A program made the translations under genes and the position numbers. This document shows positions 1 through 10,467 of a DNA stretch of 25,064 nt, in pieces (position 1 is the first letter of the stretch; every line of letters begins with the position of its first letter). This DNA is from Picochlorum sp. 'celeri' (lineage: Eukaryota; Chlorophyta; Trebouxiophyceae), in assembly GCA_010909725.1 (NCBI GenBank), contig JAACMV010000029.1:1-25064 (forward strand), read 5' to 3'. Under the pieces are notes generated by a model, which saw only the letters and a program-made list of their open reading frames with translations, had not been told where the DNA came from and did no database searches.

Positions 1-1801
1 ATCTCTGCTTCCTAAGCTCTTCTCTTCCCTCTCCGATTTCAGAATCTGAATGACATCCCTCTCAAAGCTTTCCAGCTTGGTCTGCCATGCATTTATAGCT
101 GCAGGGGGTACTTTGCGAGATAAGAGCTCAATTTTTCCTTTTTTGATAACTTCCTTCAGGAGGGAGCGATCGCCATCCTCTATAAAAGTGATGCTGCGCC
201 CAGATGTCCCTGCTCTTGCTGTCCTTCCAATCCTGTGCAAATACCCTGTCAAGTTTCTCGGTGCATCGAAATTAATGACAGTTTCTACGCCTAATATATC
301 CAAACCACGCGCAGCTACATCTGTTGCAAGCAAGAAACCCGCTTTTCCTGTCCTGAAGTCCTCCAAACTTTGCAACCTTGCAGCTTGGGTCATGTCTCCA
401 TGTAGCTCCACTGCGAGCGGGAGATCCGCCAAGCCAAAGAGAATTTTTGCCCTGTGGGCTTTCTGCTTTGTTGAGAAAAATATAATAGCCCTTCCTGACG
501 TCCTAAATCCTCGTGCTACGAGGGCCAATAGTGTTGCCTCCTTTTTAACTGATGCCTTGCCTTTCAGCCTCAAAACTTCCTGCGTCAGTGCCTTGGGTGC
601 GGCAGAGGTCTCATCCGCCGCTAACCGCACAGGATGCCTCAAAGATAATTTTATCAAATCTTTGACCTGCTCGGTCATTGTGGCGGAGAAGAGTAGAGTC
701 TGCCGTTTCTCTGGTGCCATTTTCACAATCTCGTGAATCTCTTCCTTAAATCCCATCTCGAGAAGTCTGTCAGCCTCGTCAAGAACAAGTGTCGCTATAT
801 CTTCTAGTCCAAACCCCTGGCTGTTCCTCAGATGGTCAATCACGCGCCCTGGTGTTCCAACTACGATCTCAGGCCCAGTGCGGAGTGCTGCTGCTTGGGC
901 ATTTACTGAGAGTCCACCAACGACTAGGGCAGCCCGTATGTCTGTAAACTGTGCAAGTCGTTCAATCATAGAGTGAACTTGGACCGCAAGCTCTCTTGCA
1001 GGCACAAGAATCAAGACATACGTGGCAGAAACTCTCTTGTCTCTGTACAGCAACCTCTCCAGCAAGGGTAAGCTGAATGCTGCTGTTTTCCCGGACCCCG
1101 TGATGGCGCTGCCACATATATCTCTTCCTGTTAGAGCAAGCGGGATACATGCTGCCTGAATTGGAGTTGGCTTCGAATACCCAAGCGCCGAGCATGCTCG
1201 AATGAGGGGTCTTGACAAATTCAAGTCCCCAAAGCTGGAGGCTGAAAATTTCGTGTTCTTGGGTGCTGACCCAAAATACCCTGGCTTCTCTTCGCTAGTT
1301 TTGCCCTTTCTTTTATCCCTCTCAGATGTAGAATGCGCCTTTTTCGACTGCTCTGGTTCCACGGGATGACCACCATCACTGGATGGTTCATCATCATCAC
1401 CATCGTCAGATGATGGTTCCTCGTCGCCAGGTTCATCAGATTCTGCCTCTTCGAGCTCCTCCTCACCAGGGAGAAGTTCTTCTTCACTGCTTAGTTCTTC
1501 TTCGCCTGTATCTCTGTTCCTTCTTGCCGTCCTTGCAGTCTTCTGAGCCCTTATTTTGTAGTCAATGCTCGTCCCAGTGGATTCTACCGCATCCTTAAGA
1601 GCGTCTACATGGCAATATCAAAGTATGTTAACAGTGAGTACGGACCCCTCGGGCTTCTATCCGCTTCAAACGCGTCCTTTCAAAACAGCGCCATGCATGG
1701 CATGACCACTTTGTCACCGCACCTGAGAAATCCCATGGTGTTTGCTTAGGAACTGACTCATCTCTGATATCAAACGAGAATTGGGGGTTGAAATCGCCCA
1801 T
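1..1801 (-). CDS. DRS1: DRS1/DDX27-type DEAD-box RNA helicase, 3' end cut by window
   Basis: ATP-dependent RNA helicase of the nucleolar DDX27/Drs1 group, which acts in 60S ribosomal subunit assembly. The reverse strand shows the helicase motifs in order: Q-motif region (KPTPIQAACIP), AITGSGKT (about 1083-1110), PARELA, GTPGR, LDEADR (about 770-800), LFSATM, ATDVAARGLD and HRIGRTARAG. A long acidic Glu/Asp stretch precedes the core, and LNLSRPLIRAC is typical of this subgroup. Exon 1 (1801-1723) encodes MGDFNPQFSFD, resembling the DFNPxFxF start of DDX27. A 118-nt intron (1722-1605, GTGCGG...TAG, phase 1) restores the frame into DALKDAVESTGTSID, matching the conserved N-terminal helix. An in-frame ATG at 1849 is an alternative start. 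The protein runs off the window at base 1, so only a C-terminal tail is missing. Family assignment is firm; the exact orthologue is inferred. Confidence 0.9.
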
Positions 1802-1967
1802 ACTTTCTTTTTTTTTTCTGCGGAATTCTTTTGCAGAAACGAACAGCACGTTTGGCGAGCAGTCTCTTCCACGCTACTGAATGTTCGATTACATACAACT
1901 GTAAATTGTGAATCAAATATACTCAACAAATTCAACGAATCAATAAGAATGAACAGTGCTGTGAAAT

Positions 1968-3755
1968 TCAGGCAGACTTTTGATGGGCCATCAAGTTCAA
2001 ACTCACTTGGGACGCAGTTTTCCTCATGTGCGCCGAAGGCGATGGCTTGCTTGTCAGGAACGGCAAGAACACGGCCATGACTCCTTCGGATCGTATGATG
2101 GGGAAAATTATGCAGCACGCAGTATAGATGAGTGTGATACTGGCGAGAACTCCCTGACTGAGGGCCTCGGGAGCAACAGCCTTCCAACTCCATACAATGC
2201 AACCATGAAAAGTGGGCAACTAGTACTGATGGCCTCGGGTTCAGACCTGAAAGCAGCGACACAGGACCACTTGAGTACATTCCTCCCAACTTGAGATAGT
2301 TGAAGCAAGCTTGTCTCATCTCTTCCTGTGCTGGACTACCTGTGGAACAGAAGACCTTGTACAATGCATTTGCCAGGGTATTCACTGTTGCAGACAATGG
2401 CTTTCTCTTTACGTAGAAAGCAGAAGTCGCATCGCAGGTCTCAATTGCACTATCAAAGTTGGACAATGGATTCAACATCTGACAGAGCAGCAATGTGTCC
2501 GACAGGGCAACTGTCATGCCGCCCCCAGTGAGAGGATGCCTCATGTTGAAGGAATCTCCCAACAGCAGGGCTCCAGGCTGGTGAAGTGGGGCGCTCGTCA
2601 GCTGTTTGTTCTGCATCGTCCTGATTCTTCCCTGCTTCACTGCCTTACAGAAAGCTTCTTGCAGCGTTGGCGGCACTTGAGGTGCAATGCGTTCAAGCAA
2701 ATATTCGTGAAGTGCACCCGAAGTCATCGGAGGAAGCTTCTCTCCTGGATAGTCCACAAGGCAACGAACTTCTGACGACGATATGGGATAAAATAGCACT
2801 GGTGATGGCTCTGCCAAAATCACATGTCCGAAATTAGCATGTGGCACGGCAACATCTTTCAACAACAGTCCCACAAAGTAGGAGGGAAACTTCATATCTG
2901 GCTTGCTCAGCTTTTTCCTGAACGACGAGTACATGCCATCGCACACAATTGTCAGATTGCCCAAAGCAGTCTTATCAGATCCATCGGACGACTTGTACCG
3001 TACCCCAGTGACAACTTGTCCCTCTTCCCATTCTTCTCCCTTGTCTGGAAAGCACACAGAAGAAGTTAGAATTTCAGGCAGCACACACGGATGACGTCGA
3101 TACCGTACCATTGATCAATTTCTTCACGATGCCTTGCCTCACAGTAATGTTTTCACAGCCGGAAGCAGCCTGTCTCAACTTTTGCACAAATCTGCCATGG
3201 TGGAATGACCTCCCAGCAATGTCCTCCCCCATACCCTCCAGCGGATATCCAACTTTTGCCTCCTCTCCATTCTTAAACATGCAGTATCCGTACACCTTTT
3301 GGGCATCAATGCCGTCCACACAGTGTTCCAAGCCTAAAGATTTCAAAGCCATGTAACCCCCTGGCTGCAGCAGCTCTCCCACGATCCTATCGGGCTGCCT
3401 CAAGTCTCGTTCCACCAAGAGGACTCGCCTCCCACGCCTTCCCTGTTCGTACGCGAAAGCCGAGCCAGCCACTCCAGCACCAACAACTATGAGATCCCAT
3501 ACCTACAAATATACATATATATGGTGATGTTGCCGAGCCAACATGGTTGAATTCATCCAGAGTTCCGCAAGGACGTTGAGCAGAGGCGCTGAAACCTCCC
3601 AAACGTCACGGGCCTCTTCCACTGGCGCGTCTCTTCAAGCATACCTTTGGATCATTTTCGTAGTCATCATTGGAGGGAATGGGTGGAAGGATCATTCCAG
3701 TGTCTTCGATGGAGTCAGTCACCGGCGCATGGGCTTGGTTTTGTTGCTGAGACAT
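1968..3755 (-). CDS. SQE: Squalene epoxidase (squalene monooxygenase), with two single-base frameshifts near the C-terminus
   Basis: FAD-dependent oxidation of squalene to 2,3-oxidosqualene, the entry to sterol synthesis, normally on the ER membrane. Three exons: 3755-3645, 3502-3109 and 3044-1968, with introns of 142 nt (GTATGC...TAG) and 64 nt (GTACGG...CAG). Visible family motifs are the dinucleotide fold VVGAGVAGSA with LLVERD, then GRFVQKLRQAA, LTIVCDG, GDSFNMRHPLTGGGMTVAL and LLSGLNPRP. The membrane-associated C-terminus is readable only by changing frame twice: after LVAHF (about 2208-2211, a run of four A on the plus strand) and again between 2112 and 2167, before CIIFPIIRSEG. Both shifts fit one missing base each. 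With both bases present the protein would be about 527 residues, normal for the family. No N-terminal membrane anchor is evident. Either indel sequencing errors or a C-terminally damaged allele. Confidence 0.92.
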
Positions 3756-4037
3756 GTTTGCCCACCTCCACAGAAAAGGTAATTATATCCCTGTCACTCG
3801 AAGATACTACTAAAAAATTAATTATTGATCGGTAGGAAAGGAGGGAGCGTCTGGCTGTTCACGTGGACAAGATCAGAAAGTTGTCACGTCACCTCTGTTC
3901 AGTTTTGAAAAAACTGATGCTCAATGTCGAGAGATTTTTACCACTCACGCAATACAATGACTTACATATAATCCGAATTTGAGGATTGTGCTCATCTTTC
4001 ACCATGCATCACCACCGGGCATGTAATGACTGGAACA
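3756..4037. other. Intergenic spacer between UCH37 and squalene epoxidase
   Basis: No gene is seen. It must hold the 3' end of UCH37 and the promoter of squalene epoxidase, both on the minus strand. A minus-strand TGTAA (3962-3966), the polyadenylation signal typical of green algae, lies 72 nt past the UCH37 stop. Confidence 0.5.
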
Positions 4038-5067
4038 TCAGATGAATTGGTCGAGCAGGCGGTTTTTGCCCATGATTTTCAGGCAATGGAAGATGAACGG
4101 CGTAAAGTCTGTCCGTCTGTACAAATTTTCCATCTTCCAAGCCTTCCTCTTTTCTTCCTCGTCCCGAAGAGCTGCCGTGTTCTTAGCAATCTGCTGTCGG
4201 AGCTCTAAAATTTTCCGGCGAATTTCAACTGCCTGATGCATTTCTTCTAGGGACTGCATTTCCTTCTCCAGGGCAGCAATATCTCTACGAATGGCTTGTG
4301 ACTTATCTTCGATGATGGCTTGCAGCGAAAATCGTTCTTCTGAACCTTGATACATCCTTATTCTCTCCTGAATTGCTTCGATCGCCTGGTGGATCCAGGC
4401 GCCGTCCTTGACGGCACAAATTGCACGAGGACCCGGGGCTAGGCCATCCAACTCGTAGACACGCCCATGAATAGGCATGTATGCAATGTAATGGAACGCC
4501 TCTCCTTCTGAAGAGCTCGTCTTTTCTGGCAACAGATGAGACGCTGGAGGTCTAAAAGAATTGTGAACCTCTCGCAGAATCTCGCTGTTCCCGATAGAAA
4601 GCCCCTTCATTTCCATGTCAAAATCTGCCGTGAACGTTTTCATCTTCGATAATTCCTTCCCCAGAGCAAATCTGTCCCCTCTGTAATGTTCATGAGGACA
4701 TTGACAATCGCTTGGGTCGCGCATGCGTTCTGAATGACTTGCTTTGCAAAATAGATGTTTGAGTCCGCCTCTTGGGTCTCTTCTGCCTTGGAGCGTGTCT
4801 GCTCCAGTTCTGCCTCTATCCCTGCATCCCATTTGAAAAGAAAGATTAAAGCATACACATGTCCTAGTTTTGCCAAGGTTTCATCGTCGAAACTCTCTAT
4901 TTCTGCCACCTCTGCACCCTGGACTCCAACTCTCTGAACGAGTTCCGTGAACACTGCTGGATCTGATTCGACTGCACCGTATGTAATATATTGTTACATG
5001 TGATATTTATAACTATGTTTGCAATTGCGACAGGAGGAACCGTACTCGTCGTCCACGTATCGGTCAT
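4038..5067 (-). CDS. UCH37: Ubiquitin C-terminal hydrolase UCH37/UCHL5, with one single-base frameshift
   Basis: Cysteine protease of peptidase family C12 that trims ubiquitin chains, usually bound to the proteasome through its C-terminal ULD helix. Exon 1 (5067-5046) encodes MTDTWTT. A 74-nt intron (5045-4972, GTACGG...CAG) joins it in phase 1 to exon 2, giving IESDPAVFTELVQRVGV, the usual start of the family. The catalytic triad is visible: Cys91 in QNACATQA, His in FHYIAYMPI and Asp in YELDGL. The C-terminal part contains a Gln/Glu-rich coiled coil and ends KMENLYRRTDFTPFIFHCLK, the characteristic ULD tail. Between NITEGTD and ALGKELSKMK (about 4665-4680, at a T run on the coding strand) the frame changes by one missing base. 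Corrected length is about 318 residues, near the family norm. The start codon lies only 69 bp from the repeat array, so the promoter may overlap repeat unit 1. Confidence 0.9.
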
Positions 5068-6071
5068 GTCGATTACAACATTTTACCGCTATCGGTGCAA
5101 CACCTGATACCTCATGAATTATGGAATCGAATAAACATTCCCGCGATGCTGTCTTTGATTACCTGCCTTTCATCCGGGATCAGTGTCTTGATTCAAATTT
5201 CGTACATAGATTCGAGGATTCGTTCGGTGGACGGTCTCTGGACCGACCAGCCTCATGCGAGATGGGATGGTGCAGCCCATGTGTTTGAACGCATGGTTTG
5301 ATGCGAATACTTCAAATATTTGGACATAGACAGATGGTTCCAAACGTACGGGGTGTTTTGCTTGTGGACCTTGAACATGAGACAGGGCAGTTGTGGACCA
5401 TATGTTGGTCGTTGCCGACGGAAGAGGTGCTTAAATACGTGGCAGACTGTGTTGACCAACAGAGAACTGTAGCCGAGGTCTGTAGAAGTTCGAGTGTGCA
5501 CCGATATTGAAGGCAATGCCATGTCCCTAGTCCCTACGCAATTAACAGAAAACTATATCATTATGATAGATGGTCCATGGTGATTCAAACGTACCCAAGT
5601 CAATTAACAGTGCAATTTGTTTTGCTGTGTGGTGGGCAGGAGGCTAGTATCAGATGTCTTGTGGGGCACTCATCACCGTTCTCTTGCTCTTAGCGCCATT
5701 AATTTCCCTTTCATCATACTAATATGATCTCCTCAGTCATTTGATCGGTGTTGTCTTCTTCGTATAGCCGCGTTTGGTCGCAAGTATCCGTGATACATCT
5801 GAGATCCTTTGGGGTACCTGAGTGTTGCTCCCTTCCAGTCATTACCCTTCTTGCAATGCTTGGTGTGCATCAATCCGGTATCCTTGGCTTCGAGATAATG
5901 CTCTATTCTATTTCTTAGAGGCGAGAATCTCTTGGCGCTTTGGCCGCTGTGTGATTGATTACAATCTTCTTGTCTTCTATTTCCCACAGTATCGATGTGA
6001 GTCATTCCAACCTATACCTTCCTTTTGTTTCGGCAGATCTTCGTGATTCTCTCGATCCTTTGTTTTATCTC

Positions 6072-6436
6072 ATATGATCGGTAAATATAATGCTGGGTTT
6101 TATGTGCTGAGAGGTCAATTGAAGGTATGGACTCAACCATCAAAGGAGGGAGGTTTCTGTCACCTGGAGGTGCTGAAAGTGAGCTATGGTTGGTGCCATG
6201 ATTTCTGATATTTGTCGACTGCTTCCTAATTTTGTAAAGCGATCCTGTCAGTCAAATCCACCATTTATTTTCTTCAAATCACTTCATTTGAGATGCCAGT
6301 GCTACCCTACTATCCGATATATCCTACTCTGTCTCAGTGTACACATAGCGAACCTGGAAATTGGAATAGACAACAGACAGGCCTTCTTTCAACGGAGCTT
6401 CAGGTCCGCACAGACGAGACCACGGGTCTTCAATCA
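6072..6436. other. 365-bp segment present only in repeat unit 1
   Basis: Unit 2 reads CTCATATAGGATCGAAG without interruption (8837-8853). Unit 1 carries 365 extra bases at this point, flanked by the near-direct repeats ATATGATCG (6072-6080) and ATAGGATCG (6437-6445). This fits an insertion with a ~9-bp target duplication, or a deletion in the ancestor of units 2 and 3 between short repeats. No terminal inverted repeats and no coding capacity were seen. Confidence 0.6.
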
Positions 6437-7215
6437 ATAGGATCGAAGCAAGGATGCTATGAATGGCGGTCACAATGACTATCCTCACCTAGAAAACTCG
6501 CTTGGCTGTCAACGCTGTGGTGGGTACAAAAAAGATTTGACCCACACTTGTTAGCAGGTCTTAGTTTCCTTCTCCCCCATAAGTTACACACTCAATCAAC
6601 TCAGCCATGGAAACGAGCCCCAACGGAAGCAATATTGATGGTAATCAATATGTTAGAAAGTTGCATCCCGTGAGAAAGGTCACAGGTAGATTCTGATGCT
6701 CTACCGGTGAGACGAAAACCTTCATCTGATGGTCCCTGCTGAATAACTCAGATTGGCCACTCTTTTTGGACGGTGTTGATTGATTCTCGGCATGCTAAAT
6801 GTACTCATGAACCGACTGACTCTTTCATCCAAACCATGAAAATATTTCTTTTTGCAACAGTTGGACCAGTCAAAAAGCCATCTGTTCTAGGAGGAATACA
6901 TGTAGAACTTTGTGGTCTATGCAATTCCCCCGAATTTGATCATACTTGCCGGGCTCACAAGGATCCGGGCTGCCTGATTTGGTCTTGGAGGTCGATGAGT
7001 TAAAATATCGGGACATATATTGTCGGGGGGGCGTGACGGAGGACATGCTCTGAGTGCAGGGCAGTTGTGTTGACTGACAAAGTGTTTGACAGGACAGCAC
7101 CCTCTCATGCACCTCATGAGAAACAGTGCCATGTCAGTAACCATCTTGCTTTTTGAGGATTATACTGATCACTCTAAACATGAGCAATTACATCGAATCT
7201 TCTCTCATCTCTTTA

Positions 7216-7318
7216 GATGTTCATGAAATGCTCTTAGGTGCTCTCTGATGTTCTTAGAGCCTTTTCAGGTGTTCTCAGATGATCTTGGATGTTCTCAGAG
7301 CTTCATCAAATGCTCCCT
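7216..7318 (+). repeat. Degenerate 31-bp minisatellite in repeat unit 1
   Basis: Three diverged 31-bp periods beginning GATGTTC are visible at 7216-7246, 7247-7277 and 7288-7318, with a 10-bp partial unit (GATGATCTTG) between the last two. Further GATGTTCTCAGAG fragments trail to about 7410. The same block recurs in unit 2 (about 9600-9790) and unit 3 (about 12130-12320). Confidence 0.7.
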
Positions 7319-7440
7319 GATGTCGATCACATGTTCTGATGATCTTAGATATTTGTTGAATGTCCATGAAATATTGATCTGATGTTCTCAGAGATTCTGA
7401 GAGGTTCTTGTTCATTGAATCTTCTTTCATCTTCTTTGGC

Positions 7441-7909
7441 ACTGCTGTTTCCGTAATAAGTTGGGGGCACTCTGGGGAGTGGGTCGATCGAGAGTATCGG
7501 CCGGTCCACTGAGGGCCGCGACAGAATGAAGAAGACCGGTTTCGGAGGTGTCGGCAACCCGCCTTTGCGGCGCTGGGCCGCCCAGCAGAAACGCCGTTGC
7601 GGCCCGGACCGTAGCCCAGCCCAGTTTTTTTGAAATATCTTTTCGTCGGGGGGCCGAGCGAGGAAATTTCGGAGCCTGGCGAGGGAGCGATTTTCGGCAC
7701 AATTTCCGGAATTCGCGCACATCGGCGGAGACCCGCCCCTCGCGCCCGGCCACTCCTCCGGCGAGAAATGCAAAATCCCAACTTATGCAGTGTGTTATTC
7801 GATTGGGAGGCTCGTTTCCGGGCGATCGGTCTCGTGCCGGACGCCCCGATTTAAAGAAATCCCGATTTTTTTATGGTTACAGCTGTAATCCTTAATCTAC
7901 GCATCGCAA
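7441..7909. other. GC-rich terminal block of the repeat (unit 1 copy)
   Basis: Base composition changes sharply from the AT-rich minisatellite to a GC-rich, CpG-rich block that closes each unit; the other copies end at 10467 and 12997. It is better conserved between units than the preceding sequence. Near its end is an imperfect palindrome, GGTTACAGCTGTAATCC (7874-7890). Several frames stay open because of base composition, and no protein family is recognised. It could be a promoter-like or transcribed noncoding region; nothing in the sequence decides this. Confidence 0.55.
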
Positions 7910-10467
7910 CATTCCCGCGATGCTGTCTTTGATTACCTGCCTTTCATCGGGATCAGTGTCTTGATTTCAAATTTCGTACATAGATTCGAGGATTCGTTCG
8001 GGGCGTCTCTGGACCGACCAGGCCTCATGCGAGATGGGATGGTGCAGCCCATGTGTTTGAAACGCATGGTTTTGATGCGAATACTTCAAATATTTGGACA
8101 TAGACAGATGGTTCCAAACGTACGGAGGTGTTTGCTTGTGGACTTGAACATGAGACAGGGCAGTTTGTGGACATATGTTGGTCGTTGCCGACGGAAGAGG
8201 TGCTTTAAATACGTGGCAGATGTGTTGACCAACAGAGAACTGTAGCCAGCTCTGTAGAAGTTCGAGTGTGCACCGATATTGAAGGCAATGCCATGTCCCT
8301 AGTCCCTACGCAATTACAGAAAACTATAAAAATCATGATGGATCAAATATATGGTCTATGTGATTCAACGTCCCCAAGGCAATTAACAATGCAATTTGTT
8401 TGCTGTGTGTTGGGCAGGAGGCTTGTATCAGCTGTCCTGTGGAGCATTCATCACTATTCTCTTGCTCTTAAGCGCCTTTAATTCCTTTCATCATACTATA
8501 TATGATTCCTCAGTCATTTGATCGGTGTTATCTTCTTCGTATATCAGCGTTTGGTCGCAGTATCCCTGATACATCCTTTTGGGTACCTGAGAGTTGCTCA
8601 CTTCCAGTCATACCTTTCCTTGCAATGTTTGGTGTGCATCAATCCGGTATCCTTCGCTTCTAGATAATGTTCTATTGTTTCTTAGAGGCGAATCGCTTGG
8701 CGCTTTGGTCGCTGTGTGATTGATTACAATCTTCTTGCCTTCTATTTCCCACTGTATGGATGTATGTCCTTCCAACCCATACCTTCCTTTTGTTTCGGCA
8801 GATCTTCGTGATTCTCTCCATCCTTTTGTTGTATCTCATATAGGATCGAAGCAAGGATGCTATGAATGGGGTCACAATGACTATCTCACCTGGAAAACTC
8901 GCTTGGCTATCAATCCTTGGTGGGTACAAAAAAATTAGACCCAGATCCACAATTGTTAGCAGGTCTCAGTTTCCTTCTCCCCATCAGATTCCACACTCAA
9001 TAAACTCAGCCATGGAAATGAGTCCCAACGGAAGCAATATTGATGGTATCAATATGCTAGAAAGTTGCATCCCGTGAGAAAGGGCACAGGTAGATTCTTG
9101 ATGCTCTACCGTTGAGACGGAAACCTTCATCTGATGGTCCCTGCTGAATAATTCAGATTTGGCCACTCTTTTGGACGGTGTTGATTCATTCTCTGCATGC
9201 TAAATGCACTCATGAACCGACTTTTTCATCTAAAACCATGAAAATATTTGTTTTTGAAACAGTTGGGCCAGTCAAAAAAGACATCTGTTCTGGAGGAATA
9301 CATGTATAACTTTGTGGTCTAATGCAATTCCCCCGAATTTGATCATACGTGCCGGGCTCAAAGGATCCGGGCTGCCTGATTCTGGTCTTGGAGGTCGATG
9401 AGTAAAATATCGGGACATATATTGGTCGCGGCGGACGGAGGATATGCTCTGAATGCAGAGCAGGGCAGTTGGGTGTTGACAGGACAGCACCCTTTCATGC
9501 ACCTCATGAGAATCAGTGCCATGTCAGTAACCATTTGCTTTTTGAGGAGTAAACTGATCACTTTAAGCATGAGCAATTATCGAATCTTCTCTCATCTCTT
9601 TAGAGGTTCATGAAATGCTCTTAGGTGCTCTCTGATGTTCTTAGAGTTTTGTCAGGTGTTTTCAGATGATCCTGGATGTTCTTAGAGCTTCATCAAATGC
9701 TCCCAGATGTCGATCACATGTTCTCTGATGATCTTAAATATTTGTTGAATGTCCATGAAATATTGATCTGATGTTCTCAGAGATTCTGAGAGGGTCTTGT
9801 TCATTAAATCTTGTTTCATCTTCTTTGCTTTACTGCTGTAAGTAGGAAGGAAGATCTCCTACTTAATATATCTAATTAAGACCTGATTATAGATTTAAGT
9901 AGAATAATATATCGTGATCTTCATGGATACGTTCAGATGATAAGAGATGCTCTAGATCTCTAGGATGGACCCGTGGGAGATCCGAGGGGGTCCATCACAA
10001 CTGCTGTTTCCGTAATAAGTTGGGGGCACTCTGGGGAGTGGGTCGATCGAGAGTATCGGCCGGCCCACCGAGGGCCGCGACAGATGGAGAAGATCGGTTT
10101 CGGAGGTGTCGGCAACCCGCCTTTGCGGCGCTGGGCCGCCCAGCAGGAACGCCCGTTGCCGCCCGGACCGTAGCCCAGCCCAGTTTTTTTGAAATATCTT
10201 TTCGTCGGGGGCCGAGCGAGGAAATTTCGGGGCCTGGCGAGGGCGCGATTTTCGGCCCATTTCCGGAAATCGCGCACATCGGCGGACACCGCCCCCCGCA
10301 CCCGGCACCTCCGCCGGCGAGAAATGCAAAATCCCACAGTCATAGAGCGTGTTATTCGATCGGGAGGCTCGTTTCCGCTCGATCGGTCTCGTGCCGGACG
10401 CCCCGATTTAAAGAAAATCCCGATTTTTTTATGGTTACAGCTGTAATCCTTAATCTACGCATCGCAA
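7910..10467 (+). repeat. Repeat unit 2 (2558 bp)
   Basis: Starts with the same CATTCCCGCGATGCTG sequence as unit 1. From 8329 to its end at 10467 no difference was found from unit 3 (offset 2530). Its first ~420 bp differ from unit 3 by scattered changes, so the perfect identity covers only part of the unit. Confidence 0.88.
9840..9999. mobile_element. 160-bp MITE-like insertion with 8-bp target duplication, unit 2 copy
   Basis: Unit 1 has a single ACTGCTGT (7441-7448). Unit 2 has it twice, at 9832-9839 and 10000-10007, bracketing 160 bp absent from unit 1. The insert begins with a hairpin (AAGTAGG paired with CCTACTT) and ends with another (GATGGACCC paired with GGGTCCATC). The two ends are not inverted repeats of each other. 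An 8-bp duplication is typical of hAT elements, but terminal hairpins without TIRs are not, so the family is unassigned. It has no coding capacity. Confidence 0.72.

Larger units (their letters stand above)
5136..7909 (+). repeat. Repeat unit 1 (2774 bp, most diverged)
   Basis: Aligns end to end with units 2 and 3 but with frequent single-base differences and indels. It carries a private ~365-bp segment (about 6072-6436) and lacks the 160-bp insertion found in the other two. Its left edge lies 69 bp upstream of the UCH37 start codon. Confidence 0.85.

Noticed and set aside
50..736. Long plus-strand open frame at the window start
   Set aside because: It is the antisense shadow of the DEAD-box helicase, whose motifs lie on the minus strand.
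7216..7410. Regular repeats considered as a CRISPR-like array
   Set aside because: Period units are contiguous and degenerate without unique spacers, and the DNA is eukaryotic; it is a decayed minisatellite.
7275..7781. Overlapping open frames in the GC-rich block of the repeat (also at 9952-10607 and 12482-13026)
   Set aside because: They exist in several frames at once because of high GC, differ between unit 1 and units 2/3 by frame-breaking indels, and match no family.
5136..7909. GCGATGC in inverted orientation near both ends of the repeat unit as possible transposon TIRs
   Set aside because: Only a 7-bp match with a weak second GATTAC match after gaps; too short to support terminal inverted repeats.
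8672..8950. 90-residue minus-strand frames in the repeat units (5733-6005, 8672-8950, 11202-11480)
   Set aside because: The shared peptide (VGNRRQEDCNQSHS) is broken at different points in unit 1 and unit 2 and resembles no known protein; conservation reflects DNA duplication.
9070..9140. tRNA-like A-box (CTCAACGGTAGAGC, minus strand) in the repeat, suggesting a tRNA or SINE
   Set aside because: No B-box at the right spacing and no acceptor or anticodon stem can be folded.
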